Counted from the stretch's first letter, positions 38,413 through 47,024 are shown. The stretch: DNA of 64,000 nucleotides from Kitasatospora sp. NBC_01266 (GCF_036242395.1 NZ_CP108458.1:744001-808000), one strand, 5' to 3'. The notes: generated by a model from the sequence alone, not told the origin. Numbers and translations are program-made.

Positions 38413-39114
38413 GTGATCGCGATGACGGTGTTCTACGGCAACACGCACCACGGGCGGACCTTCCGGGACCGCGCCGAGGCCGGGCGACTGCTCGGCGAGC
38501 GGGTGCGGGCCTGGGGCGCCGACGCCCCGGTGGTGGTGGGTCTGCCCCGGGGCGGGGTCCCGGTCGCCTACCGGGTGGCGCAGCTGCTGGACGCGCCGCT
38601 GGACATCCTGGTGGTCCGCAAGATCGGCGCCCCCGGGCAACCGGAGCTGGCGCTCGGCGCGGTCGGCGAGGGCGGCATCCGGCTCTTCAACCACGACATC
38701 ATCGCCGCGCTCGGGATCACCGCCCACCGCCTGGAGCAGCTCGCCGACGCGACCGCCGCCGAGGTGGCCGAGCGGACCGGGCTGCTGCGCGGGTCGCTGC
38801 CCCCGCTGGAGGTGACCGGGCGGGCGGTGGTGCTGGTGGACGACGGGATCGCCACCGGCGCGACCGTGCGGGCGGCGATGGCGGTGCTGCGCCGGCGGGA
38901 GGTGAGCGAGCTGCTGCTGGCCGTCCCGGTGACCGCTCCAGAGGCCCTGCGGGTGCTCGGCCCGCTCGCCGACGACCTGGTCTGCCTGAGCGCGCCGCCC
39001 TCGTTCCAGGCGGTCGGGCAGTTCTACAACGACTTCGAGCAGACCACCGACCAGGAGGTGCGCAGGCTGCTGGACCTGGCGGCGGCCCCGCGCGGCAGCG
39101 GTGAGGCGGGCTAG
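38413..39114 (+). CDS. Phosphoribosyltransferase-family protein
   Basis: This 233-residue type I PRTase fold has 'VVVGLPRGGVPVAYRVAQLLDAPLDILVVRKI' and the PRPP-binding loop 'VVLVDDGIATGATVRAAM'. This streptomycete family often occurs with dienelactone-hydrolase-like or erythromycin-esterase genes, but none is here. The nucleobase acceptor is unknown and a regulatory role is possible. GTG 38413 has GGAGGGG at 8 nt; ATG 38422 is the alternative. Confidence 0.88.
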   Translation: MIAMTVFYGNTHHGRTFRDRAEAGRLLGERVRAWGADAPVVVGLPRGGVPVAYRVAQLLDAPLDILVVRKIGAPGQPELALGAVGEGGIRLFNHDIIAALGITAHRLEQLADATAAEVAERTGLLRGSLPPLEVTGRAVVLVDDGIATGATVRAAMAVLRRREVSELLLAVPVTAPEALRVLGPLADDLVCLSAPPSFQAVGQFYNDFEQTTDQEVRRLLDLAAAPRGSGEAG

Positions 39115-39213
39115 CGAAGGAAGCAGGGCGGCGGCGCGCCCGTGACACCACCGGACCGTCCTGCCCGTACGGTCGTGTCCAGGTGCGGGATCGCAACGTC
39201 GCGGGAGGTCAAG

Positions 39214-39486
39214 GTGCGGCACTATCGGTGGATCCTCGAGGTCCAGGACGACGACGGCCGCTGGTCGCAGCGGGACGGTGCCTCGATGTCGAATCCGCTC
39301 GCGATGTCGAATCCGCTGGAGTACGACGGACCGCCCCAGCAGGTGGCGAACCATCTGCGGGACGTGTTCGTCCGCACGCTCTCCGGACCCGCCCCCGGCC
39401 CCCGGGCCGTCAGGGTCGGTGTCCGGGAGGAAGGCGAGCCCGGTTCCGGCGGTGCCCAGGCCGAGAGCGAGTGGTCCCGAGAGTAG
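39214..39486 (+). CDS. Small hypothetical protein
   Basis: This 90-residue protein starts at GTG 39214 four bases after GGGAGGT. It begins 'RHYRWILEVQDDDGRWSQRDGA' and contains the tandem 'MSNPLAMSNPLEYDGPPQQVANHLRDVFVRTL', then a loose Gly/Glu-rich tail. The family is not recognised. Its stop codon lies in the first unit of an 18-bp minisatellite, so small repeat slippage could change the C-terminus. Confidence 0.65.
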   Translation: MRHYRWILEVQDDDGRWSQRDGASMSNPLAMSNPLEYDGPPQQVANHLRDVFVRTLSGPAPGPRAVRVGVREEGEPGSGGAQAESEWSRE

Positions 39487-39554
39487 TACCCGAGCCTGGA
39501 GTAGTACCCGAGCCTGGAGGAGTACCCGAGCCTGGAGGAGCACCCGAGCCTGCC
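39483..39554. repeat. 18-bp tandem minisatellite, four units
   Basis: GTAGTACCCGAGCCTGGA is repeated four times without gaps (39483-39500, -39518, -39536, -39554). The first two units are identical and the later ones carry one to four changes. It fills the space between two convergent genes and includes the stop codon of the left one. Confidence 0.9.
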
Positions 39555-39561
39555 GGGTCGG

Positions 39562-40140
39562 CTACATCGGCCCGGACCAGGCGGCCGCCCGGGTCCGGGC
39601 GACGCGCGCCCGAGCGGCGGCCTCGTCGGGGCCGCCGGTGGGCTCGGCGGTCGACGGGAGGATCTCCGAGCCCGCTTCCCAATCCGCCAGGCCATCGACC
39701 TGATCGGCACCGATCAGGGCGCTCGCGGTACGCATACTCGCCGGGTCGGCGGCTCGGGCCATCAGCCGAGCGGCGTCGACGATGTCCGTGGCCGGCGGGA
39801 CGACGAGCAGTTCGAGTCGCCGCGGGGTGTAGGAACAGACCATGATCATGTGCTGGTCCTGCTCCTCGCTGAACCAACCCACGTGCACCAGGTGTCCCGC
39901 CACCGGGATCCGCCGCGGGATGACCGGCCACTGCGCCGGGTTCACGGTGATCCGCAGGACCTCTCCCCACTGCTTTTCCAACTCAGCAGCCAGGGAAGGG
40001 ATTTCGAGGAGAAGGTCACGCGATCGGGGCCACCAGGCGCCATCCAGGCGGCCCGCACGTACACCGTCAGGCGCGAGCGACAGCCGCACGGGATGGTCGA
40101 TGGGTGGCGGCGCGGTCACGCGGCCGAGGGTCACAGTCAT
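39562..40140 (-). CDS. DUF5994-like protein
   Basis: This 192-residue protein contains 'RLSLAPDGVRAGRLDGAWWPRSRDLLLEIPSLAAELEKQWGEVLRITVNPAQWP' and 'PVAGHLVHVGWFSEEQDQHMIMVCSYTPRRLELLVVPP', the core of an actinobacterial family annotated DUF5994. It is probably a small soluble alpha/beta protein; no function is known. The C-terminal 40 residues are Ala/Arg-rich and non-conserved. ATG 40140 is used here; ATG 40167 would start inside a hairpin stem. Ribosome sites are weak for both. Confidence 0.75.
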   Translation of the reverse strand: MTVTLGRVTAPPPIDHPVRLSLAPDGVRAGRLDGAWWPRSRDLLLEIPSLAAELEKQWGEVLRITVNPAQWPVIPRRIPVAGHLVHVGWFSEEQDQHMIMVCSYTPRRLELLVVPPATDIVDAARLMARAADPASMRTASALIGADQVDGLADWEAGSEILPSTAEPTGGPDEAAARARVARTRAAAWSGPM

Positions 40141-40156
40141 GATGAAGGACCTGTCT

Positions 40157-40182
40157 CCGGACCCCATGTGGATGGGGTCCGG
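40157..40182 (-). promoter_or_regulatory. Stable leader hairpin before the DUF5994-like gene
   Basis: CCGGACCCCAT-GTGG-ATGGGGTCCGG is a perfect 11-bp stem with a 4-nt loop, 17 bases upstream of ATG 40140. GTCTCCGG (40153-40160) can instead pair with CCGGAGAC (40195-40202), giving a mutually exclusive longer-range structure. Confidence 0.5.
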
Positions 40183-40326
40183 CAGAGGCGTTCGCCGGAG
40201 ACGACGCCAGTGTCCTGTGCCGGCATGCGAAGTGCCTTCGGTGACTTCCAGGTTACTCCGCGCGAAGCCCGAGCGGACACGGTCGCGTCGGCCGATGTCC
40301 GCCGGCCCGCCCGCACGGCGGAGCGG

Positions 40327-41601
40327 CTACGCGCCCGCCATCACCGCCGTCGGGTCCTGGTAGACGGCGTCCAGCGACAGCAGCGCCCCGCCTCGCGCGG
40401 TGCCCGTCAGGCCGAGTTGGGACAGGACGATCTCGCAGCCGCCGGCATCCGGTGCCATCACCAGGGCGTGCACCTGGGTGGTCACCGCGTCGATCAGGTG
40501 CTCGCCGAAGTAGGCGAAGTGCCCGCCCAGGACCAGGAGTCGGGGGTTGAGGATGTCGGCGAGCAGGGCCAGGCCGGGCGCCAGGTGGTCGGCGATCCGG
40601 CTCAGCGCCGCCAGCGTGCGCGGGTCGCCGGCGTGCGCGCGGCCGCGCAGCTCGGCCAGCCGCTGGCCGAGGTCGATCGTCGGGTCGCAGACCGGGTCGG
40701 TGGGGTCGGCGGCGTAGCGCAGCAGCGCGTCCCGGCCGACCGTGGTCTCCCAGCAGCCGCGCCGCCCGCAGGCGCAGGGCTCGTCCGAGGGGACCAGTCG
40801 CAGGTGCCCGACCTCGCCCGCGTATCCGCCGGTGCCGCGCACGAGTTGACCGCCGGCGATGATGCCGACGCCCACGCCGGTCTGGCCGGTGACGTAGACC
40901 AGGTCGCGCACGTTGTCGGCGGAGGCCAGTACGTATTCGGCCAGTGCGCCGAGCTTGGCGTCGTTCTCCAGGTGCAGCTGCGGCGTGCCGGGGCCCAGCC
41001 GCCGGCGCAGTCCGGCCAGCGCCTGGACGTCCCGCCAGCCGATGTTGGAGGCGTACTTGACCACTCCGGCGTCCATGTCCACCGCGCCGGGGGTGGCCAG
41101 GGTGACGCCGACGACCTGGCCGCCTTCGTCGCGCAGGGCGGCCGTCCCGTCGGCGGTCAGCCGGGCCACCGCGTCGAGCGCGGCCTCGGGGCCCACCGCG
41201 CGTACGTCGAGCGGGGTGCGCCGCTCGAAGGTGACCTCGCCGCGCAGGTTGAGGGCGAGCAGGCTGATGTAGTCCACGTTGATCTCGGCGCCCAGGCCGT
41301 GCACCCGGCGGCCGTCCACCTCCACCGCCTGGCCTGGCCGGCCCACGGCGCCGCGGTCGCGGGCCGCCTCGCCCTCCCGGACCAGGGCGCCGTCCAGCAG
41401 TTCGGCGATCAGGTGGGAGACGGTGGCCTTGGGCAGGCCGGTGTCCTCGGCGATCCGGGCGCGGGAGCGGGGCCCCTCGTCGCGCAGCAGTCGCAGCACC
41501 ATGCTCAGATTCGCCCGCCGGGACGCGGACCGGTCCCGTGCGACGGCCGGCCGTGCCATGGCCAGCTCGCGCACACCCGTCCCCCGTAGCGCCTGCTTCA
41601 C
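40327..41601 (-). CDS. ROK-family transcriptional repressor
   Basis: This 424-residue regulator has an N-terminal winged helix ('RSRARIAEDTGLPKATVSHLIAELL', about 45-70) and an actin-fold sugar-binding domain. It carries the ROK zinc motif 'CACGRRGCWE' and the sugar loop 'GTGGYAGEVGHL'. XylR/NagC-type ROK repressors leave DNA on binding a sugar or sugar phosphate. It is divergent from the ABC sugar uptake genes and shares a 146-bp region holding an extended dyad and overlapping promoters, so it should repress both directions. GTG 41601 follows AGGAG at 7 nt. Confidence 0.93.
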   Translation of the reverse strand: MKQALRGTGVRELAMARPAVARDRSASRRANLSMVLRLLRDEGPRSRARIAEDTGLPKATVSHLIAELLDGALVREGEAARDRGAVGRPGQAVEVDGRRVHGLGAEINVDYISLLALNLRGEVTFERRTPLDVRAVGPEAALDAVARLTADGTAALRDEGGQVVGVTLATPGAVDMDAGVVKYASNIGWRDVQALAGLRRRLGPGTPQLHLENDAKLGALAEYVLASADNVRDLVYVTGQTGVGVGIIAGGQLVRGTGGYAGEVGHLRLVPSDEPCACGRRGCWETTVGRDALLRYAADPTDPVCDPTIDLGQRLAELRGRAHAGDPRTLAALSRIADHLAPGLALLADILNPRLLVLGGHFAYFGEHLIDAVTTQVHALVMAPDAGGCEIVLSQLGLTGTARGGALLSLDAVYQDPTAVMAGA

Positions 41602-41632
41602 CGACAGCTCCTCTCGTGTGTACGAGCCCAGA

Positions 41633-41666
41633 CTATTGACTTGAGCGAAGTTAGTTCAAACAATAG
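41633..41666. promoter_or_regulatory. Putative ROK operator with overlapping divergent promoters
   Basis: CTATTG (41633-41638) and CAATAG (41661-41666) are inverted, with inner half-sites CTTGAGC/GTTCAAA. A rightward promoter TTGACT-N17-AACAAT (41636-41664) and a leftward promoter TTGAAC-N18-TATTGT (41689 to 41660) overlap it, so one bound repressor could block both. Confidence 0.6.
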
Positions 41667-41747
41667 CCGAACGAATTTGGCTTGTTCAATCCTGTCCGAG
41701 CCTGATCGGTCTCGTGCTCTTCCCCCCACGACCTCCAGGAGACGTAC

Positions 41748-43067
41748 GTGAAGGCAACATCCCGCTCCCTGGCCGCCGCGATCGCGGTCCTCACCGCCGC
41801 GACCCTCGCCAGCGGCTGCTCCTCCAGCGGCTCCGGAGCGGCGGACTCGGCCGGCTCCGCCGGCGGCGTGGTGAAGCTGGACTTCTGGGGCTGGGCCCCG
41901 GGGTACGACCAGTCGGTGGCCCTGTTCAACCGGACCCACCCGAACATCCAGGTCACCTTCGACAAGACCGCGTCCGGCTCCAAGGGCGGCTACACCAAGA
42001 TGCTCACCGCCGCCAAGGCCGGCAACGCCCCCTGTCTGGCCCAGGTCGGCTACGAGACGCTGCCCAGCTTCGCCGCCGCCGGCGCGCTGGAGGACGTCAC
42101 CAAGTACGCCGCGCCCGGCAAGTCGCAGTTCGCCGACTGGACCTGGCAGCAGGTCACGATCGGCGGCCAGACCTACGGCATCCCGGTGGACACCGCGCCG
42201 ATGGCCCTGATGTACCGCAAGGACCTGTTCACCAAGTACGGCATCACCACGCCCCCGGCCACCTGGGACGAGTACGCGGCCGACGCCGCCAAGGTGCACG
42301 CCGCCGACCCGAGCGTCTACCTCGGTGACTTCGGCAACGACGCCTACAACTACGCGGGCCTGGCCTGGCAGGCCGGCGCCGGCTGGTTCGGCACGGCCGG
42401 CGACCAGTGGCAGGTGAGCGTCGACAGCGCGGCCAACCAGAAGGTGGCCGGCTACTGGCAGGGCCTGCTGGACAAGAAGCTGCTGAAGACCGACCCGAGC
42501 TACGACCCCTCGCTCTACAGCGACCTGGCGAACGGCACGGTGCTCTCGGACGTCAACGCGGTCTGGGACGCGCCGATCATCGCCAGCAGCGTCAAGGCCG
42601 GCGCGGGCCAGTGGGCCGTCGCCCCGATGCCGGTCTGGGACGCCGCCGACCCGGTGTACGGCAACGACGGCGGCTCGGCCACCGCGGTGCTCAAGGGCTG
42701 CGGCCACGCCAAGGAGGCCACCGAGTTCGCCACCTGGATGAGCACCGACGCCGACAGCGTCAGCAACCTGATCAAGGTCACCGGCATCTACCCGGCCGCC
42801 ACCGCCGGCCTGTCCAACCCCGCGCTCAGCGCGCCGGACCCGTTCTACGGCGGCCAGACCATCTACGACGTGTTCAAGGGCGAGAGCGCCCACATCACCA
42901 CCAACTGGCAGTGGGGGCCGACCATGACGCAGACCGCCACCGACCTCGGCGACGGGCTCGGCCAGGCCGGCACCGACGGCACCACGCTGCCGAACATGCT
43001 CAGCACCGTGCAGAGCAAGACGGTGGCCGGGATGAAGCAGCAGGGCCTGACCGTCGCGGGCGGCTGA
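41748..43067 (+). CDS. ABC sugar transporter substrate-binding lipoprotein
   Basis: This 439-residue family 1 solute-binding protein has lipoprotein signal 'AAAIAVLTAATLASGC' with lipidated Cys at about 25. The mature domain begins 'VKLDFWGWAPGYDQSVALFNRTHPNI', typical of oligosaccharide binders, and Trp-rich patches (GWAP, DWTWQQ, WQAGAGWFG) suit sugar stacking. It feeds the two permeases downstream; no ATPase is encoded in the operon, so a shared MsiK-type ATPase elsewhere is expected, as in Streptomyces. GTG 41748 follows AGGAG at 7 nt. Confidence 0.94.
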   Translation: MKATSRSLAAAIAVLTAATLASGCSSSGSGAADSAGSAGGVVKLDFWGWAPGYDQSVALFNRTHPNIQVTFDKTASGSKGGYTKMLTAAKAGNAPCLAQVGYETLPSFAAAGALEDVTKYAAPGKSQFADWTWQQVTIGGQTYGIPVDTAPMALMYRKDLFTKYGITTPPATWDEYAADAAKVHAADPSVYLGDFGNDAYNYAGLAWQAGAGWFGTAGDQWQVSVDSAANQKVAGYWQGLLDKKLLKTDPSYDPSLYSDLANGTVLSDVNAVWDAPIIASSVKAGAGQWAVAPMPVWDAADPVYGNDGGSATAVLKGCGHAKEATEFATWMSTDADSVSNLIKVTGIYPAATAGLSNPALSAPDPFYGGQTIYDVFKGESAHITTNWQWGPTMTQTATDLGDGLGQAGTDGTTLPNMLSTVQSKTVAGMKQQGLTVAGG

Positions 43068-43094
43068 CCCGCCGCCGACCGACCCGCGCCACGC

Positions 43095-43158
43095 CCGGGC
43101 ACGGAAAGCCCCGGGCACGGAAAGCCCCGAGCACCGAAAGCCCTGAGCACCGAAAGGC
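43095..43158 (+). repeat. 16-bp tandem repeat, four units, between SBP and permease genes
   Basis: CCGGGCACGGAAAGCC occurs twice exactly (43095-43110 and 43111-43126), then as two diverged copies (CCGAGCACCGAAAGCC, CTGAGCACCGAAAGGC) up to 43158. Each copy holds a GAAAG core, and the last one provides the ribosome-site-like GAAAGG ahead of the permease ATG. Confidence 0.9.
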
Positions 43159-43167
43159 AGTCCACGT

Positions 43168-44115
43168 ATGACCACCGCTCTGAGGGAGCGGGCCGCCGGC
43201 CGCACCGTACCCGCCGGCACCCGCGGCACCGGCAGGCGCCGGCGCGGGCGGCCCGTCGCCCTCTTCCTCGCCCCGTTCCTGGTGCCGTTCGCGGCGCTCT
43301 ACCTGGCCCCGATCGGCTACACGGTCTACCAGAGCCTGTTCCGGATGCACCGCTCGGGCCTCGGCCTGACCGCACCCACCCAGGTCTTCGCCGGGCTGTC
43401 CAACTACGCCACCGCGCTGGGCGACGCGGACTTCCGCGGCTCGCTGCTGCGGGTCCTGCTGATCGGCCTGGTGCAGGTGCCGCTGATGCTGCTGATCGCG
43501 CTCGGCCTGGCGCTGCTGCTGGACGCCAGGTCCACGCTCTTCAAGCGGTTCTTCCGGCTGGCCTTCTTCCTGCCGTACGCACTGCCCGGCGTGGTCGGCG
43601 CGATCATGTGGTCCTACCTGGTGGCCCCGGGTCTGAGCCCGATCACCGCCGCCGCCCACCACCTGGGCCTGCACCTGGACCTGACCTCGAACGCCATGCT
43701 GGCCCCCACCATCGGCAACATGCTGACCTGGGGCTGGACCGGCTACAACATGCTGATCATCTACTCCGCCCTGCAGGCCATCCCCGCCGAACTGAGCGAG
43801 GCGGCCACCATGGACGGCTGCTCGGCCTTCGGCATCGCCTGGCGGATCAAGGTGCCGCTGGTGCGCCCGGCGCTGGTGCTCACCACGGTCTTCTCGATCA
43901 TCGGGACCGCCCAGCTGTACAACGAGCCGGCCATCCTGCACAACGTCGCCCCCAACCTGAGCAGCAGCTACACCCCGATCTACGCCGCCTACGACGCCGT
44001 GAACGCCAACAACTTCAACGCCGCCGCCGCCGAATCGGTGATCCTCGCGCTGCTCGCCTTCGTCCTCTCCTTCGGCTTCCTCAAGCTGGTCCAGCGCCGT
44101 GGAGGCGCCCTGTGA
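43168..44115 (+). CDS. Sugar ABC transporter permease, MalF type
   Basis: This 315-residue inner-membrane subunit has six predicted helices. Its cytoplasmic EAA loop reads 'EAATMDGCSAFGIAWRIKVPLVRPAL', which contacts the ATPase. It forms a heterodimer with the next gene product; the genes overlap by GTGA. ATG 43168 has GAAAGG about 11 nt upstream. Confidence 0.94.
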   Translation: MTTALRERAAGRTVPAGTRGTGRRRRGRPVALFLAPFLVPFAALYLAPIGYTVYQSLFRMHRSGLGLTAPTQVFAGLSNYATALGDADFRGSLLRVLLIGLVQVPLMLLIALGLALLLDARSTLFKRFFRLAFFLPYALPGVVGAIMWSYLVAPGLSPITAAAHHLGLHLDLTSNAMLAPTIGNMLTWGWTGYNMLIIYSALQAIPAELSEAATMDGCSAFGIAWRIKVPLVRPALVLTTVFSIIGTAQLYNEPAILHNVAPNLSSSYTPIYAAYDAVNANNFNAAAAESVILALLAFVLSFGFLKLVQRRGGAL

Positions 44116-44984
44116 ACACCTCCCCGCAGCCCGTCGGCACCCGGCGGGCCCCGCTCTCGCGCTGGCTGGTCCTCGGTGTCCTGCTGATCGCCTCGGTCTA
44201 CTTCCTGGCCCCCGTCTGGTGGTTGCTGGTCTCCTCGACCAAGACCAACGCCGACCTGTTCAGCGGCAACGGCTTCTGGTTCGCCCACTTCGCGCTCTTC
44301 GCCAACGTCCACCAGGTCTTCGCCCAGCAGGGCGGCATCTACTGGCAGTGGCTCGCCAACAGCGCGCTCTACGCGGTGGGCGGCGCGGCCGTGAGCACCC
44401 TGATCGCCGCGCTGGCCGGCTACACCCTGGCCAAGTACCGCTTCCGCGGCCGGGAGTTGACCTTCAACTCGGTGCTCGCGGCGGTGCTGGTCCCGCAGCC
44501 GCTGCTGGCCGTCCCGCTCTACCTGATGTTCTCCCAGATCCATCTGGTCAACACCTACTGGGCCGTGCTGCTGCCCAGCATGGTCAGCCCGTTCGGGGTC
44601 TACCTGGCCCGGATCTACGCCGGGGCCTCGGTCCCCGACGAGCTCATCGAGGCCGGACGGATCGATGGCGCGGGCGAGTTCCGGATCTTCGCCACCATCG
44701 CGCTGCGGGTGATGTCGCCGGCCCTGGTGACCATCTTCCTCTTCCAGTTCGTCGCGATCTGGACCAACTACCTGCTGCCGGTGCTGATGCTGGCCAACGA
44801 CCACCTGCAGCCGGTCACCGTGGGCATCGTCGGCTGGCAGGCGCAGCGCGGGATCGGCCCCAGCGCCGTGCCGTTCAACATCGTGATCACCGCGGCCATG
44901 ATCTCCGCGATCCCGCTGGTCGTCCTCTTCCTGTCCCTGCAACGCTTCTGGCGCTCCGGCCTGGTCGCCGGCAGCACCAAGTGA
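44112..44984 (+). CDS. Sugar ABC transporter permease, MalG type
   Basis: This 290-residue second permease has six helices and EAA loop 'EAGRIDGAGEFRIFATIALRVMSPAL'. The conserved N-terminal 'YFLAPVWWLLVSSTKTNADLF' is also typical. The GTG start overlaps the stop of the MalF-type gene, and GGAGG lies 7 nt upstream. Together with the SBP it imports an oligosaccharide, probably one released by the secreted protein encoded further down. Confidence 0.94.
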   Translation: MNTSPQPVGTRRAPLSRWLVLGVLLIASVYFLAPVWWLLVSSTKTNADLFSGNGFWFAHFALFANVHQVFAQQGGIYWQWLANSALYAVGGAAVSTLIAALAGYTLAKYRFRGRELTFNSVLAAVLVPQPLLAVPLYLMFSQIHLVNTYWAVLLPSMVSPFGVYLARIYAGASVPDELIEAGRIDGAGEFRIFATIALRVMSPALVTIFLFQFVAIWTNYLLPVLMLANDHLQPVTVGIVGWQAQRGIGPSAVPFNIVITAAMISAIPLVVLFLSLQRFWRSGLVAGSTK

Positions 44985-44995
44985 GGAGTCCGCGC

Positions 44996-46975
44996 GTGCC
45001 CGCGAGCTACCACCTGCGCTTCCAGCTCCACCCCACCCCGGACGCCGCCCAGCAGGCCGGCGAGTTGGCCAAGTTCTGCGCCGAGGCGGGGGTCACCGAG
45101 GTGGTGCTGCTGCTCGGGGCCGAGGAGTTCCACACCGGCCACCCGGCCGGCCGGGCCGAGGACCTGGCCTTCGGGACCACGGCGACCGCCACGACGATCC
45201 TGCGCGAGGCCGGCCTGGCGGTCAGCCTGAACCCCTGGGTCACCGTCGGCCACGCCGACCGCGGTCGCGGCAACACCCTCGGCTTCGCCCCGATGGTCGA
45301 CCCGCTTGGCCAAGTCGCCACCGCCCAGGCCTCCTTCGCCTGCCCGCGCTGGCGCGCCTGGCTGGCCGCGCGGTACGCCCGGTACGCCACACTGGACCTG
45401 CGGGTGCTCTGGCTGGAGGACGACTTCCGCTACCACAACCACGCCCCGCTGCACTGGGGCGGCGGCTTCGAGCCGCTGATGCTGGAGCGGTTCGCGGCGC
45501 TGGCCGGCGAACCGGTCACCCGTGAGCGGCTGGTGGCCGCCGTGACCGCCCCCGGCGCCCCGCATCCGTGGCGGTCCCTGCTGCAACAGGTCTGGCGCAC
45601 CGCACAGTTGGAGGTGGCCGAGCAGGTGGCGGCGGCGGTCGGCGAGCAGTCCGGCGGGCGCGTCCAGCTCGGCCTGATGAGCTCGGAACTCGGCGTCCAC
45701 TCGGCGGAGGGCCGCGACTGGCCGGCCCTGTTCGAGGCACTGAGCATCAACGGCAAGGTCGCCCACCGCCCGCACTTCGCCCGCTACGGTGACGCGCCCG
45801 GACGCGAACTCAGCTTCTCGCTCTGGATGCTGGAAGCCCAGCGGGCCCTGCGCCCGGAGCACGCGACCAGCGAGCCGGAGATCGAGAACTGGCCGCACAC
45901 CGCCTGGTCGAAGTCCGACACGCAGACCTGGTCCGAGCTGGTCGCCGCCCAACTCGCCGGCTCCGACGCGATGTTCCTCAACGTCCACCCGATGCAGTCG
46001 GGCCGTGCCCTGCGCTTCCCACGGGTGGCCGAGCTGCTGCGCCGCACCCGCCCCGCCCTGGACTGGGTCGCCGGACGCCGGTCGCGCACGGCGAGCACCC
46101 ACGGGGTGGGCCTGCCGATGCCGCAGCAGGCCGCCGCGCACGTGCGAACCAGGGCCGGCGGCGAGCTCGCCGCGCTCACCGTCGATGCCGCACCCGCCGC
46201 CGACCACCTGCTGCGCTACGGCGTCCCGGTCATCGCCAACCCGGCTCCCGTGCAGGCCATCTTCGGCCAACTCGCTTGGTCCTTCGGAGATTTCGAGCTC
46301 GAGCGAATGCTGTCGGGCGGTTTGCTGCTGGACGGCACGGCTGCCGAGATCCTCACCCGGCGCGGCTTCGGCCGGCTGCTCGGGATCAGCGCCTGCGAGC
46401 TGATCGAGCGGGAGAGCGCCGACCCGGCCGAGCCGTACGCCCTGGAGCACCTGGCAGGCGAGGACGTGTACCTGAGCGTCAACGTCCAGCCCGCGCTGGC
46501 CAGGCTGGCCCTCGTGCCCGAGGCCGACACCTGGACCGCGATCCTGACGCCGGATCAGCGGCAGTGGGGGCCGGGCCGGTTCGTGTTCCGCAATGAACTC
46601 GGCGGCCGCGTCGCGGTGCTGGCCGCGACCGCGCCCCAGCTGCTGCCCTACGACGACGACGGCCAGCAGCTGCTGCACGCCATGGTCCGGTTCCTCGAAG
46701 GCGACCGGCCCGCGCTGCCGCTGGTCAGCGGCGGCCCCCATCTGCTCCCGCACCTGTCCCGCACCGAGCGCGGCTGGCTGCTCGCCGTGGCCAACGGCAG
46801 CGCCGACCCGGCCCGGCCGCGGATCGCCCTGCCGACCGCCGCCCAGGGCCCGGGCGCCACCCTGCTGGCCCCGCTCGCCCCCCCGATCCCGGCCCGCATC
46901 ACCGAGCACCAGCGCGGGCTGACCCTCGACCAGGACCTGCCGCACCGCGGCTGGCTGGTCGTGGACTGGCACTGA
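44996..46975 (+). CDS. Large intracellular protein of the sugar operon, TIM-barrel hydrolase-like
   Basis: This 659-residue protein starts at GTG 44996, seven bases after GAGGAG and 11 bases after the MalG stop. No signal peptide is present. The first ~350 residues look like a beta/alpha barrel: 'EAGVTEVVLLLGAEEFHTGHP', 'GLAVSLNPWVTVGHADRG', and 'LRVLWLEDDFRYHNHAPLHWGG' with acidic residues at a strand end. 'LNVHPMQSGRALRFPRVAELL' is also seen. The C-terminal ~250 residues resemble accessory beta domains. Operon position suggests a glycosidase acting on the imported sugar. I cannot place it in a numbered GH family. Confidence 0.85.
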   Translation: MPASYHLRFQLHPTPDAAQQAGELAKFCAEAGVTEVVLLLGAEEFHTGHPAGRAEDLAFGTTATATTILREAGLAVSLNPWVTVGHADRGRGNTLGFAPMVDPLGQVATAQASFACPRWRAWLAARYARYATLDLRVLWLEDDFRYHNHAPLHWGGGFEPLMLERFAALAGEPVTRERLVAAVTAPGAPHPWRSLLQQVWRTAQLEVAEQVAAAVGEQSGGRVQLGLMSSELGVHSAEGRDWPALFEALSINGKVAHRPHFARYGDAPGRELSFSLWMLEAQRALRPEHATSEPEIENWPHTAWSKSDTQTWSELVAAQLAGSDAMFLNVHPMQSGRALRFPRVAELLRRTRPALDWVAGRRSRTASTHGVGLPMPQQAAAHVRTRAGGELAALTVDAAPAADHLLRYGVPVIANPAPVQAIFGQLAWSFGDFELERMLSGGLLLDGTAAEILTRRGFGRLLGISACELIERESADPAEPYALEHLAGEDVYLSVNVQPALARLALVPEADTWTAILTPDQRQWGPGRFVFRNELGGRVAVLAATAPQLLPYDDDGQQLLHAMVRFLEGDRPALPLVSGGPHLLPHLSRTERGWLLAVANGSADPARPRIALPTAAQGPGATLLAPLAPPIPARITEHQRGLTLDQDLPHRGWLVVDWH

Positions 46976-47024
46976 CTCCACCGAACCCCCCAGCGGTGTG
47001 CGCTCCGCACAGCAAGGAGAATCC

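Noticed and set aside
39483..39554. CRISPR-like or attachment-site repeat
   Set aside because: 18-bp head-to-tail units without spacers and no integrase; a minisatellite.
43095..43158. CRISPR-like regular repeats
   Set aside because: Units are contiguous 16-mers without spacers, with no cas genes nearby; a simple tandem repeat.
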